Source of the DNA: Ophiostoma sp. CBS 140.51
Taxonomy: Eukaryota; Ascomycota; Sordariomycetes; Ophiostomatales; Ophiostomataceae
Assembly (NCBI GenBank): GCA_029298735.1
Contig: JANSLP010000367.1
Span: 1 to 30,827 of the forward strand
Reading direction: 5' to 3'
DNA length: 30,827 bases
The notes below the pieces were generated by a model that worked only from the letters and a program-made list of their open reading frames with translations, did not search any database and had not been told where the DNA came from. This document shows, one piece after another, positions 9,109 to 17,554 of this stretch (within the stretch, counting starts at the first letter, position 1; each line of letters opens with the position of its first letter). The translations under genes and the position numbers were made by a program.

Positions 9109-11823
9109 ATGGACCCATCCTCACCTTCTTCTTCTTCTCACCACCCACTTGGTCCGTCTGGGGCATCCGTCACTTCCCCTTCGGAGGCATCTGGTTCACA
9201 GCCTCCGCCCGCCAAACGGGCCAAACGGCGCCAAGTATCGCGGGCTTGTGACTACTGCCGCCAACACCGCATCAAGTGCGACACCAGCGTGCCGTGCACC
9301 AACTGCAAGACCCGTGGCGCTCACTGCAGCAATAAGGATGTTCTGTCGGCCACGTCTCTGCCGGATGCGCATCGCCAGATTGAGTGTCTTCGGCGACAAG
9401 TTGCCCAGCTCGAGCAGGAGCTGAATGCAACAAGGCTGGCTGCCAATCGTCAGCATGTAGGGACTAATGGTTCCTCCGCCTCCGCTGCCGGACCGGTGTC
9501 TGAGCCGTCACCCTACTCGGAAGGTCCGGAGTCTTCCGTCGCAACACCAACCGGGACAGCCCTCCTGTCTTTAGGGGCGCCGCCACCACCTTCAAATATC
9601 ACATCCATTACTTCCATCACATCTGCTCCCTCGGTACAACCTCCACCACCTCCACCACCTCCACAACAACCACATCCACCAGCCATTGCACAATGGGATG
9701 TCGCCGAGACAGACACCGGCACCGGCATTGCCCACGCTTTCTGGGGCGGCGTCCATGTCAGCACGGCCCGGTCACCACAAAAGACGTGGTATGGCCCGTC
9801 ATCGCTCTTTTACTTCATCAGTCGTCTGGCCACGTTTCTCGACGACTCGTTGCAGTTCCAGCAGCCCGACTGGAGCGAGAACAACACTGGCAACCGAAGT
9901 AACAAGGAGAGCATTGACAACATGCTGGACGTTAATGCGGCGGGCATTTTAGTTGATGGACAGACATCAGCCTCCTCCACAACAATGTCACGGAACAGAC
10001 CAGCACATGCCCAGAAGCAGGCACAAGCCCACGTTCACGGCAGCACATCAAGGCCCAGTGTCAGCATCCAAGACCCGCTGGCTGGTGCTCGCTTCCTCAC
10101 TCTCACCCAAGAAGAGTATTTCCTCGACCTCTACTGGCAGTCCTACCACACGGCACTCTTCCCCATCCTCGACGAGTCCGACTTCCGGCAGCACTATCGG
10201 TCGCTGTGGGGCAAGTCCGGCCAGGAGCGTGCGCCCTCGGCCCTTGTGGACATTGTCATGGCACTGTGTCTGCAGTTTAGCGTGTCGACCATGGCACCAG
10301 GCATGCGTCAGAAGCTGATTGTGGACAATGACGACACCACCATTGCCGGCCGCTGGTACTACCGCCGCTGCCAGGCCCTGCTTGAGTATGAGCTGGAAAG
10401 TCCGTCGCTTTCGACGCTGCAGTGCCACATCCTGTGCGGTGTCTACCTGTGCAATGGTACCTTCCAGAACATGAGCGACAGTGCCTGTTCTCTGGCTGTG
10501 CGGGCAGGGTGTATGCTGGGCCTGCATCTCGCACCACCGGCGGACATGCCACTTAAACGGCGTGAGCTGCGCAAACGCATCTGGTGGGCGCTGTATGTGC
10601 TGGACAGCAAGATTGGCATGAAGCTGGGCCGGCCGTTCCTGCTGCATCTGGCCGGAGCCACGACACCGCCACCGCTCGATGATAGCGTCGCCGTTGCTTC
10701 TCTGTCCGGGTCGCCCTTTGCACCGCTCGGCGACGACCGCAGCTGGCTCACCTTCCACCTGTATCATAGCGCGCTCTTCCAGGTGGCCCGTCGTGCACAC
10801 AATGCCTTTTACAGCGGCACCCAGATACCCATCCCGTTGTGTCCGGACCATACACTTTGGGACCACCCAGAGTCGCTCGAGGTGCACGCCCGACTGGCCC
10901 TGACGCACGGTGAGGCTTTCACACAGTGGGCCAGAAACGTGCATCCAGCACTGACAACAGCCCGCGTTGGTGCCGGTGCCGGTGGTGACGGCCGACCCTT
11001 TGCCACAGATGGGTCGCCCCTCGACATTGAGCCCTTTGCGCCGCTCTGGGTCCAGCGTCAACGACTCCTCCTAGAACTGATGTACCATAACCTGGTCATC
11101 AACCTGTACCGGCCCCTCATCAGCTTTGAGCCCTCGGCCTTTTCCATCCAGCCCGCCCGTCAGTGCGCCGCCACCTGCGCCCACCACGCCATCACCCTCA
11201 CCCAGATTGTCCACCAGGTCCTGTCATCCACCAACATTCTGGCCGGTTGGCACGAGGTCTTTCAGTGGCAGTGGAACGCCGCCATGACTTTGGTGGGGTT
11301 CCTTCTGGCCACCCAGGCCCAGACCCAGGGCAACCATCGTTCGCGGGACGCCTGCGAGGTCTACATTGTGCGCGAGTCGCGGTCCGCCGTCGCCCTCTCC
11401 ATTACCGTCTTTGACATGTTTGGCCAGAACTTCGCCGTCGCCAGCAGCGCCGCCAGTGTCATTCGCACGCTCTGCAGCAAGGTCGACTACATTATGAACC
11501 AGGGCAGTCTGGCGCGGCGGCAGCAAGCGGAGGCACAGACGCGGGCGGAAACTGAAGCCCAGATACAGGCTCCGGATCTTGTGCAGGCTCCCCCAGGTGT
11601 CCAGACAAACGGGACCAACGGGATTAACATGCCGCCGGCCAACGGTAATGGTACCCTGGATTCAGATATGATTATGGGCGCGGATAAGCACCTCGACCTA
11701 TCGTACTCTGGACTGGACGCATCTGCCCTCCAGGATACCATGCTCATGGCCTTTGATGTTGATCAATGGCTAGACTTGAACGCTTTGTGGCCCGACTCCG
11801 ATGGCGTTTTGTTTTCAATGTAA
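9109..11823 (+). CDS. Zn2Cys6 (Gal4-type) transcription factor with fungal regulatory domain
   Basis: A single-exon gene of 904 codons. The frame is open further upstream, but the first ATG is at 9109 (GACCATGGAC, good context), so I start there. A Ser/Pro-rich N terminus and a basic stretch (AKRAKRRQ) precede the zinc binuclear cluster at residues 47-73 (spacing C-x2-C-x6-C-x5-C-x2-C-x6-C). A leucine/hydrophobic heptad stretch at about 87-110 is the probable dimerisation coiled coil. Proline-rich linkers lead to the fungal_trans middle homology domain at about 330-620 (LTLTQEEYFLDLYWQSYHTA, then RRELRKRIWWALYVLDSKIG). The C terminus is Gln/Asn-rich with acidic-hydrophobic patches that could activate transcription. 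It is a nuclear regulator. The dimeric architecture and position make it the obvious candidate reader of the CGGAGTnACTCCG elements in its own promoter and nearby. That link is inferred. Its inducer is unknown. Confidence 0.88.
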   Translation: MDPSSPSSSSHHPLGPSGASVTSPSEASGSQPPPAKRAKRRQVSRACDYCRQHRIKCDTSVPCTNCKTRGAHCSNKDVLSATSLPDAHRQIECLRRQVAQLEQELNATRLAANRQHVGTNGSSASAAGPVSEPSPYSEGPESSVATPTGTALLSLGAPPPPSNITSITSITSAPSVQPPPPPPPPQQPHPPAIAQWDVAETDTGTGIAHAFWGGVHVSTARSPQKTWYGPSSLFYFISRLATFLDDSLQFQQPDWSENNTGNRSNKESIDNMLDVNAAGILVDGQTSASSTTMSRNRPAHAQKQAQAHVHGSTSRPSVSIQDPLAGARFLTLTQEEYFLDLYWQSYHTALFPILDESDFRQHYRSLWGKSGQERAPSALVDIVMALCLQFSVSTMAPGMRQKLIVDNDDTTIAGRWYYRRCQALLEYELESPSLSTLQCHILCGVYLCNGTFQNMSDSACSLAVRAGCMLGLHLAPPADMPLKRRELRKRIWWALYVLDSKIGMKLGRPFLLHLAGATTPPPLDDSVAVASLSGSPFAPLGDDRSWLTFHLYHSALFQVARRAHNAFYSGTQIPIPLCPDHTLWDHPESLEVHARLALTHGEAFTQWARNVHPALTTARVGAGAGGDGRPFATDGSPLDIEPFAPLWVQRQRLLLELMYHNLVINLYRPLISFEPSAFSIQPARQCAATCAHHAITLTQIVHQVLSSTNILAGWHEVFQWQWNAAMTLVGFLLATQAQTQGNHRSRDACEVYIVRESRSAVALSITVFDMFGQNFAVASSAASVIRTLCSKVDYIMNQGSLARRQQAEAQTRAETEAQIQAPDLVQAPPGVQTNGTNGINMPPANGNGTLDSDMIMGADKHLDLSYSGLDASALQDTMLMAFDVDQWLDLNALWPDSDGVLFSM

Positions 11824-12553
11824 GAAGTTTATGAAATGGGACAAAAATTGCAATGTTACGGTACGGCATGATGATTTTACTAGCATACCGGCGTTTGTTT
11901 TTCACTCATGATAGTCACGATCGTTACTCCGGGAAAAGAATCATATTTATATTTATCAAACATGAACCACAAAGCACCAAGCACCGAGTAGCATGATGAC
12001 ATCAAACACCAAACACCATAACATCAGTACATTGTCTCACGAACGCTACATGAGGTTTCAAGGGATACAAAAGGATGATGAGGTCTGACCGAATCATATT
12101 GTTGCATATATGTATATATTATCAAGAAGTCGGACGAGTTCTCCACTGACCAGACTTTGAAATTAAGTTATCGCGGTGACATATATTAGCGAATGAAGCC
12201 GGAGATCAACCGAATCACACAACGCAACAAATATATTTGTTTGTTTTTCTCTGCTTACCTTTCGTAGCGTTCGGAGATACCCTTTATTTTATTTTATAAA
12301 GGATTGGAAAGAAGGCACGACGTTGAAAATTTTCAGTTTATCGAGAAGGAATGAAGAATGGAGCTGTCCGAAAAAATAACTGAACATTGAGCCAGGTCTA
12401 CATGGTCAACAAACGTGATAGATAGCTGAGGTAATCTCAAAAATCGCACGAAAGGCATTTTAGTTTGCGATCGGAAGCAGAATATACGTGGGTTTGAAAA
12501 ACCATATACATTTGGCACTTGTTAAGTTCTACTGCAATGCTCTCGAGCCTGTT
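11824..12553. other. AT-rich convergent intergenic region
   Basis: 730 bp between the 3' ends of the regulator and the hydrolase gene. It is clearly more AT-rich than the flanks, with TATATGTATATATTAT near 12107-12121. An imperfect inverted repeat, CCTTTAT-N8-ATAAAGG, lies near 12281-12302. A lone ACTCCG sits at 11926-11931. No coding potential is seen. Confidence 0.45.
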
Positions 12554-13687
12554 TTACTCGAGAAAACCCTTTAGTTCGCGCTGCAGCGCGACAGCATCGT
12601 CAATGAGATTCTCAACCGCCGCCGCCGTCTCGGCGGCCGACTGTTCACCGATAAAAAAGAAGTGGTTCCCATTCATTGGCCTTGACAGCCGTTCCGGTGC
12701 GTTGTGGACAAGGTCCATCACCTTCTGCCAGCGTGATGCTGCCGCCTCGGACTCTCGCAACTTGGCCAATCCGCCGAGTTCGGCAATAAGGGCCTCTAGT
12801 TTGTAGGTCAACAGAAAACCCCAGGTGGCACGGTCGGCCAGCGCGTGGCTAGGGTCCAAGATGCTGCGCGGGTACAGTGCCGTGGGCAGCGGGTAGGCGC
12901 CGACGTCGAGCACGCGCGTATCGTCCTCGTGGCGGATCTCATCGGCGACGTAAAGGCGCGTATCCGCGTCGTAGCGCAAGCCCAGACCGATCAGACCAAT
13001 GGGCGTAGCACCAGCGTACTCGCGGCGGTAAATGTCGGAGGGGATGCTGTCGCGGTTACCGTTTCGTGAGGCCATCTCTTTGAGCTGCCCCCAAAAGGCG
13101 TCGACGTGCATGGGCACGGAAAAATAGCCGGCCGGACTACAGACCATGCCCGGTGGCAGCGGGCGAATGCTCGACAGGCCCGGCGTGGCGGCAAAACTAA
13201 TGTACTGGAGGACATCGAGGCCAAGGCGGCGGACTTCCATGGCATAGGGCACGACCATGCGGCCGCCCATGCTCCAGGAGATGAGCACAACGGCGTTTTT
13301 AAGTTCACTGTGGGCCTCGACGACACGGCGGGTGGTCTCGGCGGCCTGGCGGCCCCAGTCCGGAACACGGAAGTGGGCACAGGCGGCGTCGAGGGGCATG
13401 ACGGGCGGATTGGACTCGGTCGGGTAGGAAAGCGACAGAACACCGAAGCCGCGCTGGTTCAGATGGTGCGCCAAGAAGTCCTGCGGCGCGGCACCGGCAT
13501 GGCCGCCGTAGAAGACACGGGCGAGGTGCAGACCGCCGGTGACGCAGACGATGAGCGGTTTCGGAGTCGCGTCTGGTGTCTGTGTTGTTGTTGCCGGTGC
13601 ATAGTGGTAGATGGTGGGAAAGCCCGCGATGGTCTCGAGAACCTCACCCGGGTAAAGCCCGGGGGCGGAGGCCGAGGCTGAGGCCAT
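12554..13687 (-). CDS. Alpha/beta-hydrolase-fold protein
   Basis: A single exon of 377 aa from the first ATG of the frame (13687-13685); the longer frame upstream would need a non-ATG start. The core shows an early Gly-rich turn (VTGGLHLARV) likely to form the oxyanion hole, a nucleophile elbow SWSMGG with Ser139, and a C-terminal GNHFFFIGE histidine suited to complete a triad. The acid residue is not certain. Length and fold fit a cytosolic esterase/lipase/thioesterase-like enzyme. There is no signal peptide or membrane segment and I cannot name the substrate. It is transcribed away from the sugar transporter at 14417 and shares a 729-bp promoter with it, suggesting co-regulation and perhaps hydrolysis of an imported compound. 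A CGG-N7-CCG element (13858-13870) lies 170 bp upstream of its ATG. Confidence 0.78.
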   Translation of the reverse strand: MASASASAPGLYPGEVLETIAGFPTIYHYAPATTTQTPDATPKPLIVCVTGGLHLARVFYGGHAGAAPQDFLAHHLNQRGFGVLSLSYPTESNPPVMPLDAACAHFRVPDWGRQAAETTRRVVEAHSELKNAVVLISWSMGGRMVVPYAMEVRRLGLDVLQYISFAATPGLSSIRPLPPGMVCSPAGYFSVPMHVDAFWGQLKEMASRNGNRDSIPSDIYRREYAGATPIGLIGLGLRYDADTRLYVADEIRHEDDTRVLDVGAYPLPTALYPRSILDPSHALADRATWGFLLTYKLEALIAELGGLAKLRESEAAASRWQKVMDLVHNAPERLSRPMNGNHFFFIGEQSAAETAAAVENLIDDAVALQRELKGFLE

Positions 13688-14416
13688 GATTTCGGCGGCG
13701 GGGGGAAACAAACGGATCTGAACAGCCGCGATGGTCACTCACGATCTTTCACAATCACCCAGAGTTGACATAACCCTGTTCTCATGACTAGTCGAGCCAA
13801 TCCATCTGGCAGTCCAAAAGTACCCCGGATGGGGTAAGGGTTTCGTGTTTTCGTCTACGGAGAAATGCCGTAATACAAATGGCAACACAGGTGCGACAGA
13901 AAGCGTGTCGTGGCCGTGTTATTCGCGGGTCGTAAGCTGTCATTAGCACGTTGAAAATTTCACGCTCGTGCGGTTTCCCCGCAAGAAACTGGGGAAATCT
14001 TAAGGATCGCCAGGTGTTTTTGCCGGCTATGGACAACCGTCTCTCAAAAATGGTAGACCCGCAAAGCTTTTTTTTTACTTTGCAGGGTTTGGTGTCGTCG
14101 TAGGATTCATGAAAAGAAAAAAGAAAGAATGAGTCGACGCGAGGCGAGGCACATTACCCCGTAAATTCATGGGTCATGGTTTGTTGGCCCGCCCGTCAGA
14201 GTTTTTTTCTTGAGCTCTTTCCCTTTTTCTCTCCTTCCCAGCCGTCTGACTCTTTATCGCCACGAGGGAACTGCACTCGATTGTTCTTTCCACTTTTCTT
14301 TTCCAGTCTTTTTCTTCCTTCTTCCCAACGCACCTTCCCTTCTGGGCAATTAACTTCCTTTCCCGACAACACACTTCCTCTCCACGCCGGACTCACTCCG
14401 GCAGACCTCATTTACA
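13688..14416. promoter_or_regulatory. Divergent promoter between hydrolase and MFS transporter
   Basis: 729 bp with no coding potential. It contains CGGAGAAATGCCG (13858-13870) near the hydrolase and CCGGACTCACTCCGG (14387-14401) right before the transporter ATG. The transporter side from about 14205 is strongly C/T-rich, like a fungal leader. No TATA box is obvious. Confidence 0.5.
14387..14401. promoter_or_regulatory. CCGGACTCACTCCGG element before the sugar transporter
   Basis: This 15-mer differs at one base from the perfect palindrome CCGGAGTCACTCCGG upstream of the DJ-1 gene (16347-16361). It keeps the CGG-N7-CCG layout. It ends 15 bp before the ATG at 14417, unusually close, so it may lie in the leader rather than act as a classical upstream site. 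Confidence 0.5.
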
Positions 14417-15946
14417 ATGGGCTTCTTCCGGCCCGAGGGCGAAAACCTCCAGCGCATGATCGCCGTGCTGGGTGCCGTGGCCTTTCTCGTCCAAGGTTAC
14501 AACCAGTCGGTGATGGGCGGCTTCACGACCTTGCCCAGCTTCCTCGAGGCCATCCCGGCCGTCGACACTGTCAACACGACCGGTATCCAAAAGGCCCACA
14601 ATGCTACTATTTTGGGCCTTGTCGTCGCCATCTTTGAGGTCGGCTCTGCTCTTGGCGCGCTGTCCTGTCTCGCCATCGGCGACCGTCTTGGTCGGCCCCG
14701 GACCATGATCCTGGCCGGTTGCGTGGCCGCCGTGGGTGTTGTGATTATGGCCTCGGCCTACTCGCTGGCGCAGCTGCTGGTCGGCCGGACCGTCACTGGT
14801 TTTGGTATTGGTCTCTACACCGGCACGATCCCCATGTACGTCAGTGAGACGGCCAGTGCCAAGCACCGTGGCCAGCTTGTGTTGATTGAGGGTGTCTTTG
14901 CCCTCAGCGGCCTGGCCCTCGCCTCTTGGGTCAACTTTGGCATGTTTTACACCCATGGCCCCGTCTCCTGGCGCCTGCCCATTGCTTTGTCCCTTGTCGC
15001 CCTCTTTGTGCTGCTCGCCATCACGCCGCTGTTGCCCGAGTCGCCGCGCTTCTTGGTCAAGAAGGAGCGCCTCGAGGAGGCCACGGCCATCCTGGCCCGC
15101 CTTGCCGGCGCACCCCTCGACGACCCTACCGTTGCCCACGAGATTGCCGTCATCCACTCGGCCGTCCGCCGCGAGCTCGACTCCGCCGCCAATTCGGGCA
15201 ACCCTTTCACGACGGGCCGCACCCGCCACCTGCACCGCCTGCTTCTGTCGACGGCGGCCATGATGTTTGCCCAGCTGACCGGTATCAATGTTATTGCTTT
15301 CTACTCGGTCAGCATCTTTGAGGAGACGCTCGGCTACTCGGGTAGCGACGCACGCATCTTTGCTGCCTGTCTGCAAATCGCCCTCGCCCTCGGTGGTTTG
15401 ACTGCCATTTTCGTTGTCGACCGCGTCGGCCGTCGCCGGCTCATGATCTTTTCGACGGCCGCCATCGGTCTGGCCCAGTTTTGTGTCGCTGGTCTGTCTT
15501 CGGACCTTACCAACCTCGCCGCCGGCCGCGCCGCCATCTTCTTTTATTTCTTTGCCATGTACACCATGCCCATTGGCATGTTCATCATTCCCTTCTTGTA
15601 TGCCGCCGAAATCGCCCCGCTGGGTATCCGCCACAAGGTCACCGCCATGAGCGCCGCCACCTCTTGGCTCTTCAACTTTATGGTCGCCGAGGTCACCCCT
15701 GTGGCTTTCGCCAGCATCGGCTGGAAGTACAACTTTGTTTACGGCTCCTGCTCCGCCGTCGCCGTCGCCATCCTCTACCTCTTTTACCCCGAAACTCGCG
15801 GCCGCTCGCTCGAGGAGATTGACGAGATCTTTAGGCGCTCCAACTCGCTTTTGGATCCCGTCCGCATCGCCAAGGAACTGCCCGTCGGTCTGGACATGCT
15901 AGATATGATTGAGGCGGACGCAAAGAACAAGAACGCGGATGTGTAA
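14417..15946 (+). CDS. MFS sugar transporter (hexose-transporter type)
   Basis: A single exon of 509 codons. It shows the hallmarks of the sugar porter family: GDRLGRPR after helix 2, RTVTGFGIGLYTGTIPMYVS in the helix 4-5 region, PESPRFLVKK before the central cytoplasmic loop, QLTGINVIAFYS in helix 7, DRVGRRRLM between helices 8 and 9, and PETRGRSLEEID after helix 12. Twelve hydrophobic helices can be placed. Proteins of this type import hexoses, pentoses or related polyols by proton symport at the plasma membrane. The N-terminal motif reads GYNQSVMGG where many family members have GYDQ, which could affect proton coupling or specificity. The gene is divergent from the hydrolase and has a CGG-N7-CCG element just before the ATG. 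Confidence 0.92.
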   Translation: MGFFRPEGENLQRMIAVLGAVAFLVQGYNQSVMGGFTTLPSFLEAIPAVDTVNTTGIQKAHNATILGLVVAIFEVGSALGALSCLAIGDRLGRPRTMILAGCVAAVGVVIMASAYSLAQLLVGRTVTGFGIGLYTGTIPMYVSETASAKHRGQLVLIEGVFALSGLALASWVNFGMFYTHGPVSWRLPIALSLVALFVLLAITPLLPESPRFLVKKERLEEATAILARLAGAPLDDPTVAHEIAVIHSAVRRELDSAANSGNPFTTGRTRHLHRLLLSTAAMMFAQLTGINVIAFYSVSIFEETLGYSGSDARIFAACLQIALALGGLTAIFVVDRVGRRRLMIFSTAAIGLAQFCVAGLSSDLTNLAAGRAAIFFYFFAMYTMPIGMFIIPFLYAAEIAPLGIRHKVTAMSAATSWLFNFMVAEVTPVAFASIGWKYNFVYGSCSAVAVAILYLFYPETRGRSLEEIDEIFRRSNSLLDPVRIAKELPVGLDMLDMIEADAKNKNADV

Positions 15947-16189
15947 ATGACACACACCGGGCATTGTCCGCAGAAATCCGTATAGTGGCCAGAACCAAGA
16001 CACAGAGCGTGGAAATAGCTCGCCGTAAAGTCGGCGGCGCTACATCCCGTATTTACAAATACATTACTTCTTCTTTCTATCGCTTTCTGTGTCCTGTGAT
16101 TGTGCCATTGTGTTTGCGCGGAACCAGACAGCCGGGCCAAATGTAGTGACGTATTCTCGGTGATATCTCCTTGGCGTCATCCACGCAAT

Positions 16190-16503
16190 ACTCCGTCCTG
16201 AAGAGTTGTTAATCGGAGTTGTTCAATAACAAATGCTGTCAGGGAGCTATCCGATATAAGTGGACCTTGACCAATTGGAGCATGGCCATGTCCAAATATA
16301 TATCTGCCGGAGTTAAGTTTTGGTGTGAGACCCCCCCTTTCCCTTCCCGGAGTCACTCCGGTTCACTCCGCGTCTGTCAGCAGGGCTCGGTCGAGTTCGG
16401 AGTTCTTATTGTTTCGCTTTCATAATGTAACACTGGACTCACTCCGTGCTGCATCTCATGAAGTTGTATCATGACAATGATGATCCTTTTCTGGGGGACT
16501 CCG
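16190..16503. promoter_or_regulatory. Cluster B of CGGAGT/ACTCCG elements
   Basis: Nine hexamers in 314 bp, starting at 16190, 16214, 16308, 16348, 16355, 16365, 16398, 16441 and 16498 (about 0.15 expected by chance). The centre is a perfect 15-bp palindrome, CCGGAGTCACTCCGG (16347-16361), followed by a further site with a 6-nt spacer (16359-16370) and TGGACTCACTCCG (16434-16446). GATATAAGTGGACC (16253-16266) resembles GATAAAAGTGGAACC inside cluster A (8441-8455). The cluster ends about 30 bp before the TATA box, a typical activating position. Confidence 0.75.
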
Positions 16504-16534
16504 GGGAGAATGAATGTATGTCGAGAGAAAAGTC

Positions 16535-16540
16535 TATAAA
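16535..16540 (+). promoter_or_regulatory. TATA box of the DJ-1-type gene
   Basis: TATAAA within AGTCTATAAAGGAGA. It is 280 bp before the ATG and directly downstream of element cluster B, which ties the cluster to this gene. Confidence 0.6.
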
Positions 16541-16599
16541 GGAGACCCATCCTCCCCAGATTGTTCCGATTTGTTTTTTCTCATCTCATCATCACAACA

Positions 16600-16745
16600 C
16601 TCATCAACACTTCACTCAACACTTCAATCAACACTCAACACTCTCATCTCATCAGACTTACATTCACAACTTCCACTTACAACCACTTCTCTACTTCAAT
16701 CAACCCACACTTTCCCCTCAACTCGCTCAACTCGCTCAACTCACT
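16600..16745 (+). repeat. Simple-sequence leader with CAACTCGCT-type tandem repeats
   Basis: The DJ-1 gene leader consists of CA/TC-rich short repeats. The first group is ACTTCACTCAACACTTCAAT-like units near 16608-16640. Three tandem copies of a CAACTCGCT/CAACTCACT 9-mer follow near 16718-16745. Unstructured G-poor leaders of this kind are common in highly translated fungal mRNAs. Confidence 0.5.
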
Positions 16746-16819
16746 CCCACAGTACCAACAACTCCTCATTCACAATCACTTTTTATCAATTTAATCAATA
16801 ACCTACCACATCAATAAAA

Positions 16820-17554
16820 ATGTCTGCCTCTACTACTACTCTTCCCCGCCGCGCCCTCATCGCCGTCACTTCGGCTCAGGCCTCGCTCTTCAACGGCAAG
16901 GAGACCACTGGAGTCTTTATCAGCGAGGCACTCCATCCTTTCAATGTTCTGACGGCCGCCGGCTTCGAGGTCGATCTCGCCTCGGAGACGGGCACTTACA
17001 CTCCGGACTGGCTTTCGCAGCAGCCCGACTTTTTGGCCGGTGACGACCTCAAGGCCTGGGAGGACAAGACCAGCGCCTTCCGCCAAAAGATTGACAACAT
17101 GCCCAAGGCGGCCGACCTCGATGCCAGCCGCTACGGCCTCTTTTATGCTTCGGCAGGCCATGCTGCCTTGATCGACTACCCCACCGCATCGGGCCTGCAG
17201 GCCGTCGCCACCCAAGTGTGGGCCAATGGTGGTGTCGTCGCGTCCGTCTGTCACGGTCCGGCCATCTTTGCCAACATCATTGATACAGCCACCGGTGCGC
17301 CCCTGATCCAGGGCAAGACCATTACAGGCTTCACGAGCGAGGCCGAGGACGTCATGGGCCTAACGGCGGAGCTCAAGGCATGGGGCCAGCCTCTGGTCGA
17401 GGAGCTGGCTGAGACGCTGGGCGCTACCTACAAGCGCTCGGCCGGTGTCTGGGACGACTTCCATGTGGTTGACGGCCGCCTAGTGACGGGCCAGAACCCG
17501 GCGAGTGCCTCGTCGACGGCGCGCGCGGCTGTCGAGGTGTTTAACAAGCTGTAA
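16820..17554 (+). CDS. DJ-1/PfpI superfamily protein, Hsp31/glyoxalase III-like
   Basis: A single exon of 244 codons, the usual length of fungal Hsp31/Glx3 proteins. The nucleophile elbow VCHGPA gives Cys144-His145. Glu36 (FISEALHP) sits where the cysteine-supporting glutamate lies, and Glu174/Glu176 (FTSEAEDV) match the third triad position of the Hsp31 branch. SAGHAALIDYP at 111-121 corresponds to the family's Gly-His-Asp loop. Members convert methylglyoxal to D-lactate without glutathione and act as stress chaperones or protein/DNA deglycases; which activity dominates is unsettled. It is probably cytosolic, as there is no signal peptide. Upstream lie nine CGGAGT-type elements and a TATA box, so transcription is likely strongly induced by the factor binding them. 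Pairing with an aldehyde-reducing dehydrogenase under the same element suggests carbonyl-stress handling. Confidence 0.88.
   Translation: MSASTTTLPRRALIAVTSAQASLFNGKETTGVFISEALHPFNVLTAAGFEVDLASETGTYTPDWLSQQPDFLAGDDLKAWEDKTSAFRQKIDNMPKAADLDASRYGLFYASAGHAALIDYPTASGLQAVATQVWANGGVVASVCHGPAIFANIIDTATGAPLIQGKTITGFTSEAEDVMGLTAELKAWGQPLVEELAETLGATYKRSAGVWDDFHVVDGRLVTGQNPASASSTARAAVEVFNKL

Larger units (their letters stand above)
15947..16819. promoter_or_regulatory. Intergenic region with the DJ-1 gene promoter and leader
   Basis: 873 bp holding the transporter 3' UTR (to about 16140), then element cluster B (16190-16503), a TATA box (16535-16540) and a CA/TC-rich simple-sequence leader (about 16575-16819). 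A short palindrome pair, CCAATTGG (16271-16278; CCAAT on both strands) and CATGGCCATG (16281-16290), lies inside the cluster. No gene is evident here. Confidence 0.6.

Noticed and set aside
10048..11061. A 337-codon minus-strand frame antisense to the transcription factor
   Set aside because: No domain; overlaps the conserved regulatory domain of the sense gene.
12281..12302. Hairpin-like CCTTTAT...ATAAAGG followed by AT-rich DNA, considered as a terminator
   Set aside because: Intrinsic hairpin terminators are not used by nuclear fungal genes; likely just AT-rich 3' sequence.
13106..13681. A 191-codon plus-strand frame antisense to the hydrolase
   Set aside because: The hydrolase frame has a nucleophile elbow and family-like length; this one is a shadow.
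13688..13738. N-terminal extension of the hydrolase to 13738
   Set aside because: It would start at GTG; the first ATG is at 13687.
14408..15634. A 408-codon minus-strand frame antisense to the sugar transporter
   Set aside because: The transporter motifs are complete on the plus strand; the antisense frame is a codon-bias shadow.
12554..17554. A full secondary-metabolite gene cluster
   Set aside because: No polyketide synthase, peptide synthetase, terpene cyclase or other core enzyme in the window. A small catabolic or detoxification regulon fits better.
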